Of a stretch of DNA of 64,000 nt, positions 53,363 to 63,927 are shown in pieces (position 1 is the first letter of the stretch; each line of letters starts with the position of its first letter). The notes below the pieces were generated by a model. That model worked only from the letters and a program-made list of their open reading frames with translations. It did not search any database and was not told the origin of the DNA. Location of the stretch: contig UBYA01000011.1 of assembly GCA_900469615.1 (NCBI GenBank), positions 186,001 through 250,000 on the forward strand, written 5' to 3'. The position numbers were made by a program, and so were the translations under genes. Source of the DNA: Hyphomicrobiales bacterium (GTDB taxonomy: Bacteria; Pseudomonadota; Alphaproteobacteria; Rhizobiales; Rhizobiaceae).

Positions 53363-54256
53363 ATGTCGTTGAAAAAACTAACCTATATGGCTGCTGCATG
53401 CCTGATGATTTCGGGCCCGGCCTTCGCTGAGGACGCTGGCCTGCCGAAACTCTCGGTCAATGAGCAGCTGCGCGCCAAGTTGCCGGAAAGCATCCGCGCA
53501 TCCGGCAAGATGGTCTCCGTCAACAGCGGCTCCTTCCCGCCCTACGAGATCGTCACCGGCGCCTCCGATGTCACAGGGGCGAGTGCGGAATTGACCAAGG
53601 CGATCGGGCAAATCCTCGGCGTCGAGATCACCCATGCGACCGTCGGCGGCCTGCCTGCCCTGCTCAGCGGCATCAATTCGGGCCGTTTCCAATATGCCGA
53701 AGGCCCGGTGGGCGACTTCACCTCGCGCGAAGGCGCCAATGACTTCGTCGACTACGTGCAGGAATTCGTCGTCTTCGCTGTCGAAAAGGGCAACCCGAAG
53801 GGCATCACCACGCTCGATACCGCGTGCGGCCATCGCATCGCCGTCATGGCGGGCGGATCGGCCGAGAAGGTCATCAAGGCCCAGGCGGAAAAATGCACGA
53901 AGGACGGCAAGCCGGCGCTGCAGGTCCAGTCCTTCACCGACCAGCCGACATCGATCCTTTCCGTCCGCTCCAAGCGTTCCGACGCGTTCTTCTCGTCACA
54001 GGCGCCGCTGACCTATTTCGTGTCGCAGGCCAACGGACAGCTGGAACTTGCAGGCGTCGGCCAGAAGAACGGTTTCGACGACCTGTTCCAGGGCGCCGTG
54101 CTGCCGAAGAATTCGCCGCTCAGCCCAGTCTTGCGTGATGCGATCAAGGAATTGATCGACAACGGCACCTATGCCGCCATCATGAAGAAATGGGGGCTCG
54201 AGAACAACATGATCAAGGAGCCGGGCATCAACCTGGCCGCGCAGGCAGGCAAATGA
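53363..54256 (+). CDS. ABC transporter substrate-binding protein, polar amino acid family (SBP_bac_3)
   Basis: A 297-residue periplasmic protein. A signal peptide (MSLKKLTYMAAACLMISGPAFA) precedes the mature domain with KMVSVNSGSFPPYEIVTGASDVTGASAELTKAIGQILG, typical of family 3 binding proteins, and ends with ELIDNGTYAAIMKKWGLENNMI. The ATG at 53363 is better placed than one at 53357 after AGGGGA. Its stop overlaps the permease start (ATGA). The ligand is likely an amino acid or a substituted amino acid hydrolysed later by the M20 enzyme. Confidence 0.88.
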   Translation: MSLKKLTYMAAACLMISGPAFAEDAGLPKLSVNEQLRAKLPESIRASGKMVSVNSGSFPPYEIVTGASDVTGASAELTKAIGQILGVEITHATVGGLPALLSGINSGRFQYAEGPVGDFTSREGANDFVDYVQEFVVFAVEKGNPKGITTLDTACGHRIAVMAGGSAEKVIKAQAEKCTKDGKPALQVQSFTDQPTSILSVRSKRSDAFFSSQAPLTYFVSQANGQLELAGVGQKNGFDDLFQGAVLPKNSPLSPVLRDAIKELIDNGTYAAIMKKWGLENNMIKEPGINLAAQAGK

Positions 54257-55206
54257 CCGGCGTTACCAAAGAAAATGCATCGCCGGCAGGCGGCGGTGCA
54301 GACGCGGCGCGGCGCGATGTGGCAAATGCCCATGCGCCGTTCCCGAAGGGCCGCGTCGCGGCCTGGATTGTAACGCTGCTGGTCGCGGCCTATTTCGCCT
54401 GGTCGATCGCCCGGAACGAGAACTTCGGCTGGCATGTCGTCGCACAGTACTTCTTCGATCCCGTCGTCATCGACGGTCTCTACGTCTCTCTAGGCCTCAC
54501 CGTCGTCGCCATGGCCTTCGGCATCGTGCTCGGCCTGCTTCTGGCGGTCGCGCGCCTGTCGAAGGATACGCTGGCAAGCTCGCTCGCCTCGCTCTACATC
54601 TGGTTCTTCCGCGGCACGCCGCTGCTGGTACAGCTGATCTTCTGGTACAATCTCTCGACGCTCTTCCCGACGCTGTCGATCGGCATTCCCTTCGGGCCGA
54701 CCTTCGTCAGCTGGGACACGAATTCGGTCATCAGCCCGATGACGGCCGCGATCGCCGGTCTGGCGCTCAACGAAGCCGCCTACATGGCCGAGATCATCCG
54801 TGGCGGCCTGCTCTCGGTCGACAAGGGCCAGTTCGAGACGGCGGAAGCCTTCGGCATGACGCGCATTCGCGCGCTGCGCCGCATCATCATTCCGCAGGCC
54901 ATGCGCTCCATCGTGCCGCCGACGGGCAACCAGCTCATCAGCATGATCAAGGCGACCTCCCTCGTCAGCGTCATCGCCATGGCCGACCTGCTCTACTCCG
55001 TGCAGTCGATCTACAACCGCACCTTCGAAGTCATCCCGATGCTGCTCGTCGCCGTCATCTGGTATCTGCTGATTACCTCGGTGCTGAACATCGGCCAGGG
55101 TTACATCGAACGCTATTATAACCGCGCCGACCGCCGTTCCGGCGCGACGAAGGCGGCAAAGGACAATACGCCGGCGCTGGTGCCGGCACAGGAGGCGAGC
55201 CAATGA
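54253..55206 (+). CDS. ABC transporter permease, polar amino acid family
   Basis: A 317-residue HisM/GlnP-type permease. A polar leader of about 30 residues precedes membrane segments near residues 36-50, 75-100 and onward ([46 protein letters not shown]). The coupling EAA loop is [30 protein letters not shown]. It overlaps the upstream binding-protein gene by ATGA and the downstream ATPase gene by ATGA. It is a single permease gene, so probably homodimeric. Confidence 0.9.
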   Translation: MTGVTKENASPAGGGADAARRDVANAHAPFPKGRVAAWIVTLLVAAYFAWSIARNENFGWHVVAQYFFDPVVIDGLYVSLGLTVVAMAFGIVLGLLLAVARLSKDTLASSLASLYIWFFRGTPLLVQLIFWYNLSTLFPTLSIGIPFGPTFVSWDTNSVISPMTAAIAGLALNEAAYMAEIIRGGLLSVDKGQFETAEAFGMTRIRALRRIIIPQAMRSIVPPTGNQLISMIKATSLVSVIAMADLLYSVQSIYNRTFEVIPMLLVAVIWYLLITSVLNIGQGYIERYYNRADRRSGATKAAKDNTPALVPAQEASQ

Positions 55207-55991
55207 ACGCCCCAGTGAATGCCGCCACCCTGCCGCCGCTGGTACAGGCGCGCAACGTCCACAAATCCTTCGAGAATCTCGAAGTGCTGAAAGGCATCGA
55301 TCTCGACGTGGCGCCGGGCGAAGTCGTCGTCATCCTCGGGCCGTCCGGCTCCGGCAAGTCGACATTCCTGCGCTGCATCAATCACCTGGAATCGATCAAC
55401 CGGGGATCGATCGAGGTGGATGGAGAGCAGATCGGCTACCGGCTGAACAAGGGCCGGCTGGTAAAGCTGTCCAACCACGCGATCGCGCTGCAGCGGCGCA
55501 AGATCGGCATGGTTTTCCAGCAGTTCAATCTCTATCCGCACATGACGGCGCTGCAAAATGTCATCGAGGCGCCCATCGGCATCCACGGCGAAAGCCGGAA
55601 GCAGGCGACGGAGAACGCTCTTGCCTTGCTGGAGCGTGTCGGGCTTTCGGCCAAGGCCGACAACTATCCGCGGCAACTTTCCGGCGGCCAGCAGCAGCGC
55701 GTGGCGATCGCCAGAGCGCTGGCGATCAAGCCGAGGCTGATGCTGTTCGACGAGCCGACATCGGCGCTCGACCCCGAGCTGGTCGGCGAGGTGCTCGCCA
55801 CCATGCGCGATCTTGCCAGCCAGGGCCTGACGATGATCGTCGTCACCCACGAGATCGGCTTTGCCCGCGAGGCTGCCGACCGCGTCGTCTTCATGGACGG
55901 CGGCAAGATCGTCGAGCAGGGCAAGCCGGAGGACGTCATCGGCAATCCGCAGCATCCCCGCACCAGAAGCTTCCTGTCGCGCTTCATCTAG
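55203..55991 (+). CDS. ABC transporter ATPase, polar amino acid family
   Basis: A 262-residue GlnQ/HisP-type ATPase with Walker [11 protein letters not shown]-loop in [17 protein letters not shown], signature [15 protein letters not shown], Walker [20 protein letters not shown] and switch His in [11 protein letters not shown]. All motifs are canonical. It is translationally coupled to the permease and followed 75 bases later by the amidohydrolase gene. Confidence 0.92.
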   Translation: MNAPVNAATLPPLVQARNVHKSFENLEVLKGIDLDVAPGEVVVILGPSGSGKSTFLRCINHLESINRGSIEVDGEQIGYRLNKGRLVKLSNHAIALQRRKIGMVFQQFNLYPHMTALQNVIEAPIGIHGESRKQATENALALLERVGLSAKADNYPRQLSGGQQQRVAIARALAIKPRLMLFDEPTSALDPELVGEVLATMRDLASQGLTMIVVTHEIGFAREAADRVVFMDGGKIVEQGKPEDVIGNPQHPRTRSFLSRFI

Positions 55992-56066
55992 CGCGGCAGC
56001 CCCATCATCAGCGAAGCCTGCACGCTCTATGGCGGATGGCGGCTCAAGCGAACCATTGGAATAGCC

Positions 56067-57248
56067 ATGACCCTCGACAACGATTTCGCCCGTCTTTCGG
56101 ATTTCGAACCGATGAAGGCCGAATTGACCGGCATCCGCCGGCACCTGCACGCCAATCCCGAGCTTTCCTTCGAGGAAGCGGAAACGGCGCGTTTCGTCGC
56201 CGAGAAGCTGGAAGGCTGGGGCTACGAGGTGACGCGCAATGTCGGCGGTCACGGCGTCGTCGCCCGCATGACGGTCGGACCCGGCAAGAAGAGCATCGCG
56301 ATCCGCGCAGACATGGACGCCCTGCCGATCGTCGAGCAGACGGGGGCTGCCTATGCCAGCAAGTCGCCGGGCAAGATGCATGCCTGCGGTCACGACGGCC
56401 ATACGACCATGCTGCTGGGCGCCGCCGAATATTTGGCCCGCACGCGCCGTTTCAACGGCACGGTGAACCTGATCTTCCAGCCTGCGGAAGAGGCGGGCGC
56501 GGTCAGCGGCGCGCAGGCGATGATCAAGGACGGCCTGTTCGAGCGTTTCCCCATCGATGTCATTTTCGGCCTGCACAATCACCCGGGCGCGGACGAAGGC
56601 GCCTTTCTGTTGCGCTCCGGCCCGATGATGGCCGCGGCCGATACGGTCGAGATCACCATCACGGGCAAGGGCGGCCACGCCTCGCGTCCGCATCTGACCG
56701 TCGATCCCGTCGTCGTCGCCTGCAATCTCGTCGTCAGCCTGCAGACGATCGTCTCCCGCAGCATCGACCCGACGCAGACCGCCGTCGTCACCGTCGGCTC
56801 CATCCACGCCGGCGAGGCCTCGAACGTCATCCCCGAAAGCGCCAGGATGGCGCTGAGCGTTCGCTCCTTCGACCCCAAGATACGCGAACTCCTCGAAACG
56901 AGAATCCGCAAGCTGACGCACGCCGTCGCGGAAGGCTATGGCGCCAGCGCCGATATCGATTACATCCACGGCTATCCGGTCGTCGTCAATTCGCAAGAGG
57001 AAACCGAATTCGCGCGCATGGTGGCGGAAGAGCTGGTCGGTGCCGATAAGGTCAGCACTTGCAACCTCATTCCAGGCAGCGAGGACTTTTCCTATTTTCT
57101 GGAACACAGGCCCGGCAGCTTCCTGCGCCTCGGTAACGGCATCAATTCGGCGGTCCTGCACAGCGCCAAATATGATTTCGCCGATGAAAGCCTTACCGCC
57201 GGCGCCGCCATGTGGGCACGACTGACAGAGCGCTATCTCGACGCCTGA
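56067..57248 (+). CDS. M20-family amidohydrolase (hippurate hydrolase-like)
   Basis: A 393-residue metal-dependent amidohydrolase of the M20D group. Metal-site segments: AIRADMDALPIVEQTG, the Cys/His ligands in KMHACGHDGHTTMLLG, FQPAEEAGAVSGAQAM with the catalytic Glu, IFGLHNHPGADEG with His, and GSEDFSYFLEHRPGSFLRLG near the C-terminus. Family members deacylate N-acyl amino acids (hippurate, N-acetyl or indole-acetyl conjugates). As last gene of an amino-acid-type ABC operon it probably processes the imported conjugate. Confidence 0.88.
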   Translation: MTLDNDFARLSDFEPMKAELTGIRRHLHANPELSFEEAETARFVAEKLEGWGYEVTRNVGGHGVVARMTVGPGKKSIAIRADMDALPIVEQTGAAYASKSPGKMHACGHDGHTTMLLGAAEYLARTRRFNGTVNLIFQPAEEAGAVSGAQAMIKDGLFERFPIDVIFGLHNHPGADEGAFLLRSGPMMAAADTVEITITGKGGHASRPHLTVDPVVVACNLVVSLQTIVSRSIDPTQTAVVTVGSIHAGEASNVIPESARMALSVRSFDPKIRELLETRIRKLTHAVAEGYGASADIDYIHGYPVVVNSQEETEFARMVAEELVGADKVSTCNLIPGSEDFSYFLEHRPGSFLRLGNGINSAVLHSAKYDFADESLTAGAAMWARLTERYLDA

Positions 57249-57270
57249 TGAAAGCAGGTTGCGTGGGAAG

Positions 57271-57360
57271 AGTGCGGTTTCGCTTTTTCACGGAAGCTTG
57301 AACCGCCCGATCCCGTTTCTTTGCAAATCCGGACGGAAAGCCGCCGCGCGCGTTTCCCGC
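57271..57360 (-). repeat. Dispersed rhizobial repeat, copy D
   Basis: On the minus strand: GCGGGAAACGCGCGCGGCGG, CTTTCCGTCCGGATTTGC, AAAGAAACGGGATCGGGCGG, then a hairpin-like end (TTCCGTGAAAAAGCGAAACC). It aligns in block order with copies A, B and C but is inverted relative to A and B. It lies 22 bases after the amidohydrolase gene. Confidence 0.65.
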
Positions 57361-57402
57361 GCTTGCTATGAGACGCCCAGAGCAAGCCCGCACGACAAAC
57401 GA

Positions 57403-57428
57403 CAGCCCCTGGCCAAGGGCAGGGGCTG
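57403..57428. terminator. Hairpin in gap after amidohydrolase gene
   Basis: A perfect 9-bp stem CAGCCCCTG / CAGGGGCTG with an 8-base loop and GTCCGTTTTC following on the plus strand. It lies between the M20 gene (ends 57248) and the leftward small gene (ends 57529), and could terminate either or both. Confidence 0.6.
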
Positions 57429-57528
57429 GTCCGTTTTCGATGGTGATGGAAACGGGAGGAATACCGGGGGCAACCGTCGCCCGAGCATCATGGCCCGGGG
57501 AACGGTGCGATCCGGAGTCCGGAGACGA

Positions 57529-57705
57529 TTATTTGTCGGCTGACCCAAGGCTGTCGGATGCTGCGGGCCTGTCGCTTGCGGGGATGTCCGTCCGCAGGCC
57601 GGTCTTCAGCTGGGAGCCCTGATCCTGCATTACGCGCCATTCATTTTCCAGCCGGTCAATCACATACGTAGGAATTTCATTTCTTACGTTTTCAAATTCT
57701 CGCAT
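57529..57705 (-). CDS. Small conserved-looking hypothetical protein
   Basis: A 58-residue protein beginning MREFENVRNEIPTYVIDRL, strongly supported by TGGAGG eight bases before the ATG. The first 35 residues are amphipathic-helical and charged. The C-terminus is rich in Ser, Asp and Pro (TDIPASDRPAASDSL) and likely disordered. No membrane segment or known domain is seen. It is monocistronic between the amidohydrolase and oxyR genes and read leftward. A regulator-type or stress micro-protein is possible, but no function can be assigned. Confidence 0.55.
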   Translation of the reverse strand: MREFENVRNEIPTYVIDRLENEWRVMQDQGSQLKTGLRTDIPASDRPAASDSLGSADK

Positions 57706-57863
57706 CACGACCTCCATTGTCATGCAACGATGGCATGCCATGGAAGAGTTTCTTTGTAAATCAACGCATTAAACTATTTAAACGATTAAAATACTTTCAA
57801 TCGTTTGAAATATCCGCCCCCTGTGGAAAAGTTTGGAGCAGCGTTAATGCCGAGCTTCGCCGG

Positions 57864-58886
57864 CTACGAGCCCGGTGCCTCACCGTCGACAGTTCCGGGC
57901 GAGATGCTTCGACCGGTTCGGCTGGCCGCTGGCCGCGCTAAGCGGCCGTCAAACTCCAGATCCTGCGCGCGCCACATCAGGTCGTGTTGCTCGCGCATTG
58001 CGTCTGCGGCCTCACGCACCACTTCGGAAATCTGCAGGAGCTGCTTGGCCAGGGGGCTCGTCTTGCGCCAGATCATGCCGATCGTTCGCGAGGGCTGCGG
58101 GCTTTGGAAGCGGACGGTCGACACCAAGGCGGAACGGGTTTCCACAGCCACGGCCATCTCCGGTATCAAGGTGACGCCGATACCGGCACCGACCATCTGC
58201 ACCAGCGTCGACAGCGAGCTGCCGTCCATGAGCTCCCGCGGCAGCGCCGACTGTATGTTGCAGAAGGACAATGCCTGATCGCGGAAGCAATGCCCCTCCT
58301 CCAGCAGCAGCAACCGCATCTCTCGAAGCGCCTCCCGGTTGGGTACAGGCTTGCCCTCATCCTCGCCCGGCCGCACCAATACGAAATTCTCGGCGAACAG
58401 CGGCACCTCCGTCAGGGACGGCTCGGAGATGGGCAAGGCGACGATGGCCGTATCCAGGCGCCCCTCCTCCAGTTCCTCGACCAGCTTCGAGGTCAAGGTT
58501 TCGCGCACATGGATATCAAGCCCGTCATATATCCGCGTCAGATTACCGATGATGCTCGGCAGCAGATAGGGCGCGACCGTCGGGATGATGCCGATCCGCA
58601 GCCGGCCCACAGGTTGATTGTGTGAGGCGCGGGCAAGATCGCCGAGCTCGTCGACCGAGCGCAGGATATCACGAACCCGGACAGCAAATGCCTCGCCGAA
58701 ATTGGTCAGCCGGACCTGACGCGCCCCTCTTTCGAAGAGGTCGGTGCCGAGCTGTTCCTCCAATTCCTTGATCTGCATCGACAAGGCAGGCTGCGAAATG
58801 GCGCATACGTCGGCGGCACGCCCAAAGTGGCCATGCCGGGCCAGTGCCTCGAAATAGCGAAGTTGCTTGAGGGTGAAGTTCGTCAT
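57864..58886 (-). CDS. oxyR: OxyR-type LysR regulator of peroxide response
   Basis: A 340-residue LysR-family activator. The helix-turn-helix lies at about residues 18-40 (HFGRAADVCAISQPALSMQIKELEEQLG). The redox pair is conserved as Cys200 and Cys209 in EEGHCFRDQALSFCN, matching the OxyR GHCxxxQ arrangement, which distinguishes it from other LysR proteins. About 35 extra residues at the C-terminus are rich in Arg, Ser and Pro. It is divergent from katG. A T-N11-A box overlaps its own start codon, suggesting autorepression. Confidence 0.93.
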   Translation of the reverse strand: MTNFTLKQLRYFEALARHGHFGRAADVCAISQPALSMQIKELEEQLGTDLFERGARQVRLTNFGEAFAVRVRDILRSVDELGDLARASHNQPVGRLRIGIIPTVAPYLLPSIIGNLTRIYDGLDIHVRETLTSKLVEELEEGRLDTAIVALPISEPSLTEVPLFAENFVLVRPGEDEGKPVPNREALREMRLLLLEEGHCFRDQALSFCNIQSALPRELMDGSSLSTLVQMVGAGIGVTLIPEMAVAVETRSALVSTVRFQSPQPSRTIGMIWRKTSPLAKQLLQISEVVREAADAMREQHDLMWRAQDLEFDGRLARPAASRTGRSISPGTVDGEAPGS

Positions 58887-58899
58887 AAGTTTATCTTAT
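58885..58899. promoter_or_regulatory. LysR-type box overlapping the oxyR start
   Basis: ATAAG and CTTAT are inverted around TTTAT, giving a perfect palindrome with the T-N11-A spacing (T58886 to A58898) typical of LysR-type sites. It overlaps the oxyR start codon, and katG starts 330 bases to the right. It may serve autoregulation; a second half-site could not be defined confidently. Confidence 0.5.
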
Positions 58900-61426
<2,527 letters not shown>

Positions 61427-61440
61427 TATTCTAAAGACAT

Positions 61441-61468
61441 CGGACGCGACCTGTTTCGGTCGCGTCCG
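61441..61468. terminator. Bidirectional terminator katG / acyltransferase
   Basis: A perfect 11-bp stem CGGACGCGACC / GGTCGCGTCCG with a 6-base loop, located between katG and the convergent acyltransferase gene whose stop begins three bases later. Strong and well placed, without a U-run. Confidence 0.72.
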
Positions 61469-61470
61469 GC

Positions 61471-62496
61471 TCAGCCGACTTTCAACAGGACGCCTTGCCG
61501 TTTGCCTCTATCCAGCCACGCATTCAATCCTGCGCGGGTCGGTCGCTCGACCAGATAATAGCTCGGCACCGCAAGGCTGAGTCCCAAAGCCAGTGCGGCA
61601 GGCAATGGCAGCCAACCTTGCTGGGCCAGGATGTAAAATGGCTGTTGCCATAAATAAATTGAAAACGACATCCGCCCGATTTGCCGGATAATGCTCCCCT
61701 CGAACAGCATTCTGGTGAAATAGGTGGCGCGCTCGATTGCATTGACGGCGATCGCCAGCAGCAATGTTTTTACACCGAAGAACAACCAGGCGGCATCGCC
61801 GGCCAGCCGCGCCGTCAGACCACAGAAAAACGCCAAAGGCACCAGCCATTCCATAGCCGGCCAATCGCGATATCGACCGATCAGCAGGAAGAACGCGGCT
61901 GAAATCAATATCGGCGCGGCTGCCGCATGCGTCGGCCAAAAGACGATGAATGGATTCTCTCCATAGACGTCATATTGCAAGATCCCATAGGCAAGCGCGG
62001 CAGCCCCCAAAGCCAGGCTTATAAATCCAATGAACCTGTTGGCGGCACCACGAAGCAGCAAAGCCAGCAGGCCAAGCAAAACGTAGCTGTGCTCCTCCAC
62101 ACACAATGACCAGATGTGATCGAATATCGGTATGAAGCTACGGCTTTCGATGATCACGTAATTCAATGTGAAGGAAAGCGCCGAGATTACGCCCACGGCG
62201 CCGGGAGCCAGCGGCGTCAGCGAGAAAATGGCCGCATTGACCAAAACGAATACGAACAACGCCGGATAGACGCGGCTGAAGCGGCGGAAGAAGAAAGTGC
62301 CGAGAGGCATCCTCCTCACGAAGAGGATATCAGCCATCAGGCGGCCGGAGAGAACAAAAAAGAGATCGACACCGGCCGATCCGAGATGCGGAAGGTGGCG
62401 ATCTCCACCGAAATGCCCCATAAGAACCAGCAGGATGGCTACTCCCCGCCAACCGTCCAGGGCAGGAATACGAGGTTGCTTTTCAGTTTCCGACAT
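61471..62496 (-). CDS. Acyltransferase-3 family membrane protein
   Basis: A 341-residue integral membrane protein of the acyltransferase 3 (OafA/ExoZ-like) family with about ten membrane spans. The conserved N-terminus reads IPALDGWRGVAILLVLMGHFGGDRHLPHLGSAGVDLFFVLSGRLMADILF, with the essential His, and continues with FFFRRFSRVYPAL. FDHIWSLCVEEHSY matches the second conserved motif. Such proteins O-acetylate or otherwise acylate surface polysaccharides. The substrate is unknown; the flippase pair lies 11 kb away and is not obviously linked. Confidence 0.9.
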   Translation of the reverse strand: MSETEKQPRIPALDGWRGVAILLVLMGHFGGDRHLPHLGSAGVDLFFVLSGRLMADILFVRRMPLGTFFFRRFSRVYPALFVFVLVNAAIFSLTPLAPGAVGVISALSFTLNYVIIESRSFIPIFDHIWSLCVEEHSYVLLGLLALLLRGAANRFIGFISLALGAAALAYGILQYDVYGENPFIVFWPTHAAAAPILISAAFFLLIGRYRDWPAMEWLVPLAFFCGLTARLAGDAAWLFFGVKTLLLAIAVNAIERATYFTRMLFEGSIIRQIGRMSFSIYLWQQPFYILAQQGWLPLPAALALGLSLAVPSYYLVERPTRAGLNAWLDRGKRQGVLLKVG

Positions 62497-62797
62497 CGAT
62501 AACCATTGGTGTATTTCCCCACGGCCACCATTTTAGGATGTATGTGTTAATAAAAACGATAGCTAATACAATCAAGAGAGGCAGAAGACCGCACAGCTGA
62601 CCGTCATTCGTCTTCTTAAATGTTGGACAGGCCTCACCCGAAGCAATGCCGGGAAAAGTGCCTTGGTCTCCGCCGGAAAACAACGCCGCTATCGAGCCGA
62701 TAATCGGTGACAGGGCAATTGCTTCAGACGCAACTCCATGCCGCCCACCCCTGCGGGTGCGGGCGGCGCATTTGCTGGCCGGAAACATCCAACTCAC
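62483..62797 (-). CDS. Possible small membrane protein (uncertain)
   Basis: An open frame of up to 104 codons whose end overlaps the acyltransferase start. The last 75 residues look protein-like: SPIIGSIAALFSGGDQGTFP, two cysteines, then a clear membrane span GLLPLLIVLAIVFINTYIL and a short tail WWPWGNTPMVID. No good ribosome site precedes the GTG at 62797 or the ATG at 62788, so the true start may be later. It could be a genuine one-span protein or a remnant. The overlap with the acyltransferase suggests translational coupling. Confidence 0.35.
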   Translation of the reverse strand: MSWMFPASKCAARTRRGGRHGVASEAIALSPIIGSIAALFSGGDQGTFPGIASGEACPTFKKTNDGQLCGLLPLLIVLAIVFINTYILKWWPWGNTPMVIDVGN

Positions 62798-62856
62798 GCC
62801 GCGGCGACCGCGACGGCATGCCTAAAGCGCGACTATGCCGCCGCCTTCGCGTCGCA

Positions 62857-63375
62857 TCAGCCGGCTGGGCGCAACTGCAGGCGCGAAACGCCGGCCGCGA
62901 CATTCAGGCCGGTTCCTGCTTCCGCGCTCAGCGGCTGAAGGGCGAAATTCTTGGCGTTACCGCCAACGAGCGCGTTGGCTCCGAGGCCAAGACCGACGGA
63001 AGCACCCGCGGAAGCGCCAACATAGGTGCCGGCCAGGGCGCCGTCACCGACACGGGTCGGCGCGGTATTGATGACGACCCAGCTCAGATAGGTCTTGCGG
63101 GTAACGCCGATGTCGATGCCGAGCTTGCCGATCGTCCCCGTATAGCGCTCGATCCTGCCGGTCCGCTGCCTGAAAGTGCAGCTGACCTGCTTGTTGGAAC
63201 CGATGATCATGCCCACGCCGCCTGCAACTTCGCAGGAAAGCGTTCCGAGACGCTGCTTGGGCTCGGAAGCGACCTGCGCCGACTGCTTCTTGGGATGATG
63301 ATGGGTGCTGGCGGCGGAAGCCACAGAACCGAAAGCCATGGCGATGGCCGCGGCTGCAACGATGGTCTTTTTCAT
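62857..63375 (-). CDS. DUF992 secreted protein
   Basis: A 172-residue exported protein. A signal peptide (MKKTIVAAAAIAMAFGSVASA) is followed by a His/Lys-rich linker and the DUF992 domain: RLGTLSCEVAGGVGMIIGSNKQVSCTF and GIDIGVTRKTYLSWVVINTAP, then a glycine-rich repeat ALAGTYVGASAGASVGLGLGANALVGG. The family is typical of alphaproteobacteria and of unknown function. Its start overlaps the stop of the BON-domain gene (ATGA), so the two form an operon. Confidence 0.85.
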   Translation of the reverse strand: MKKTIVAAAAIAMAFGSVASAASTHHHPKKQSAQVASEPKQRLGTLSCEVAGGVGMIIGSNKQVSCTFRQRTGRIERYTGTIGKLGIDIGVTRKTYLSWVVINTAPTRVGDGALAGTYVGASAGASVGLGLGANALVGGNAKNFALQPLSAEAGTGLNVAAGVSRLQLRPAG

Positions 63376-63707
63376 GACGTCTCCTTCGGCGGTTTGAGCG
63401 CCACTGTCGGCGCAGTTGAGCTCGACGGACCGTTTTCGGGCTGGGTGGACAGCTCGATATCGGCCTGGATCACGATGTTGCTGATGATACGGGTTCCGGC
63501 ATACTCACCGGCGATCTCGATGGCTCGCTGGCGTGCCTGGTCGTTCGGCGCGGTCCCCGTCAGCAGGATCGCGCCTTCCGCGACCGCAGCGTCGATGCGG
63601 CAATCCGCGAGCCCGTCGGCATAGGCAATCAGGCATCGGATCGCCGCGCAGGTGGCGCAGCTATTCGATGATGTCGTCAGCGATGACAGCTTGGCCAGGA
63701 AGAGCAT
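63372..63707 (-). CDS. BON-domain protein
   Basis: A 111-residue protein. The BON (phospholipid-binding, OsmY-type) domain covers about residues 25-85: CLIAYADGLADCRIDAAVAEGAILLTGTAPNDQARQRAIEIAGEYAGTRIISNIVI. The C-terminus is Pro/Ser-rich. The N-terminal 20 residues are Ser/Thr/Cys-rich rather than a clean signal peptide, so the start may be off or the protein may be cytoplasmic. It is coupled to the DUF992 gene and lies just downstream of csbD. BON proteins often act in envelope or osmotic stress. Confidence 0.75.
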   Translation of the reverse strand: MLFLAKLSSLTTSSNSCATCAAIRCLIAYADGLADCRIDAAVAEGAILLTGTAPNDQARQRAIEIAGEYAGTRIISNIVIQADIELSTQPENGPSSSTAPTVALKPPKETS

Positions 63708-63747
63708 CGGAAAGCCTCGACTAGCAAAGTTCGCGCGCCTTGCGGCG

Positions 63748-63927
63748 TCAGCGAAGCGTCTTCCTGATGGCGTCCGTGGCCTTGCCGATTTGCGACTGGA
63801 TCTTGCCTTCGGCCTTTTCCACAGCTCCCTCGACCCTGAGCTTGTCGTTGCCGGTCAGCTTTCCGGCGGCCTCCTTGATGGAGCCACTTGCTTCCTTGAC
63901 TGCGCCTTTGACGCGATTCTTGTCCAT
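63748..63927 (-). CDS. CsbD-family stress-response protein
   Basis: A 59-residue CsbD-like protein: MDKNRVKGAVKEASGSIKEA, then AGKLTGNDKLRVEGAVEKAE and the tail ending DAIRKTLR. The repeated KG/EG helices and length are typical of the family, which is induced by general stress in many bacteria; biochemical function is unknown. The start has GGGAGATAAGAC upstream. It is first in a leftward group with the BON and DUF992 genes. A long frame over the same bases (63677-63970) is a shadow. Confidence 0.85.
   Translation of the reverse strand: MDKNRVKGAVKEASGSIKEAAGKLTGNDKLRVEGAVEKAEGKIQSQIGKATDAIRKTLR

Noticed and set aside
55116..57161. A 681-codon minus-strand frame over the ATPase and amidohydrolase genes
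   Set aside because: Antisense shadow; both plus-strand genes have complete catalytic motifs.
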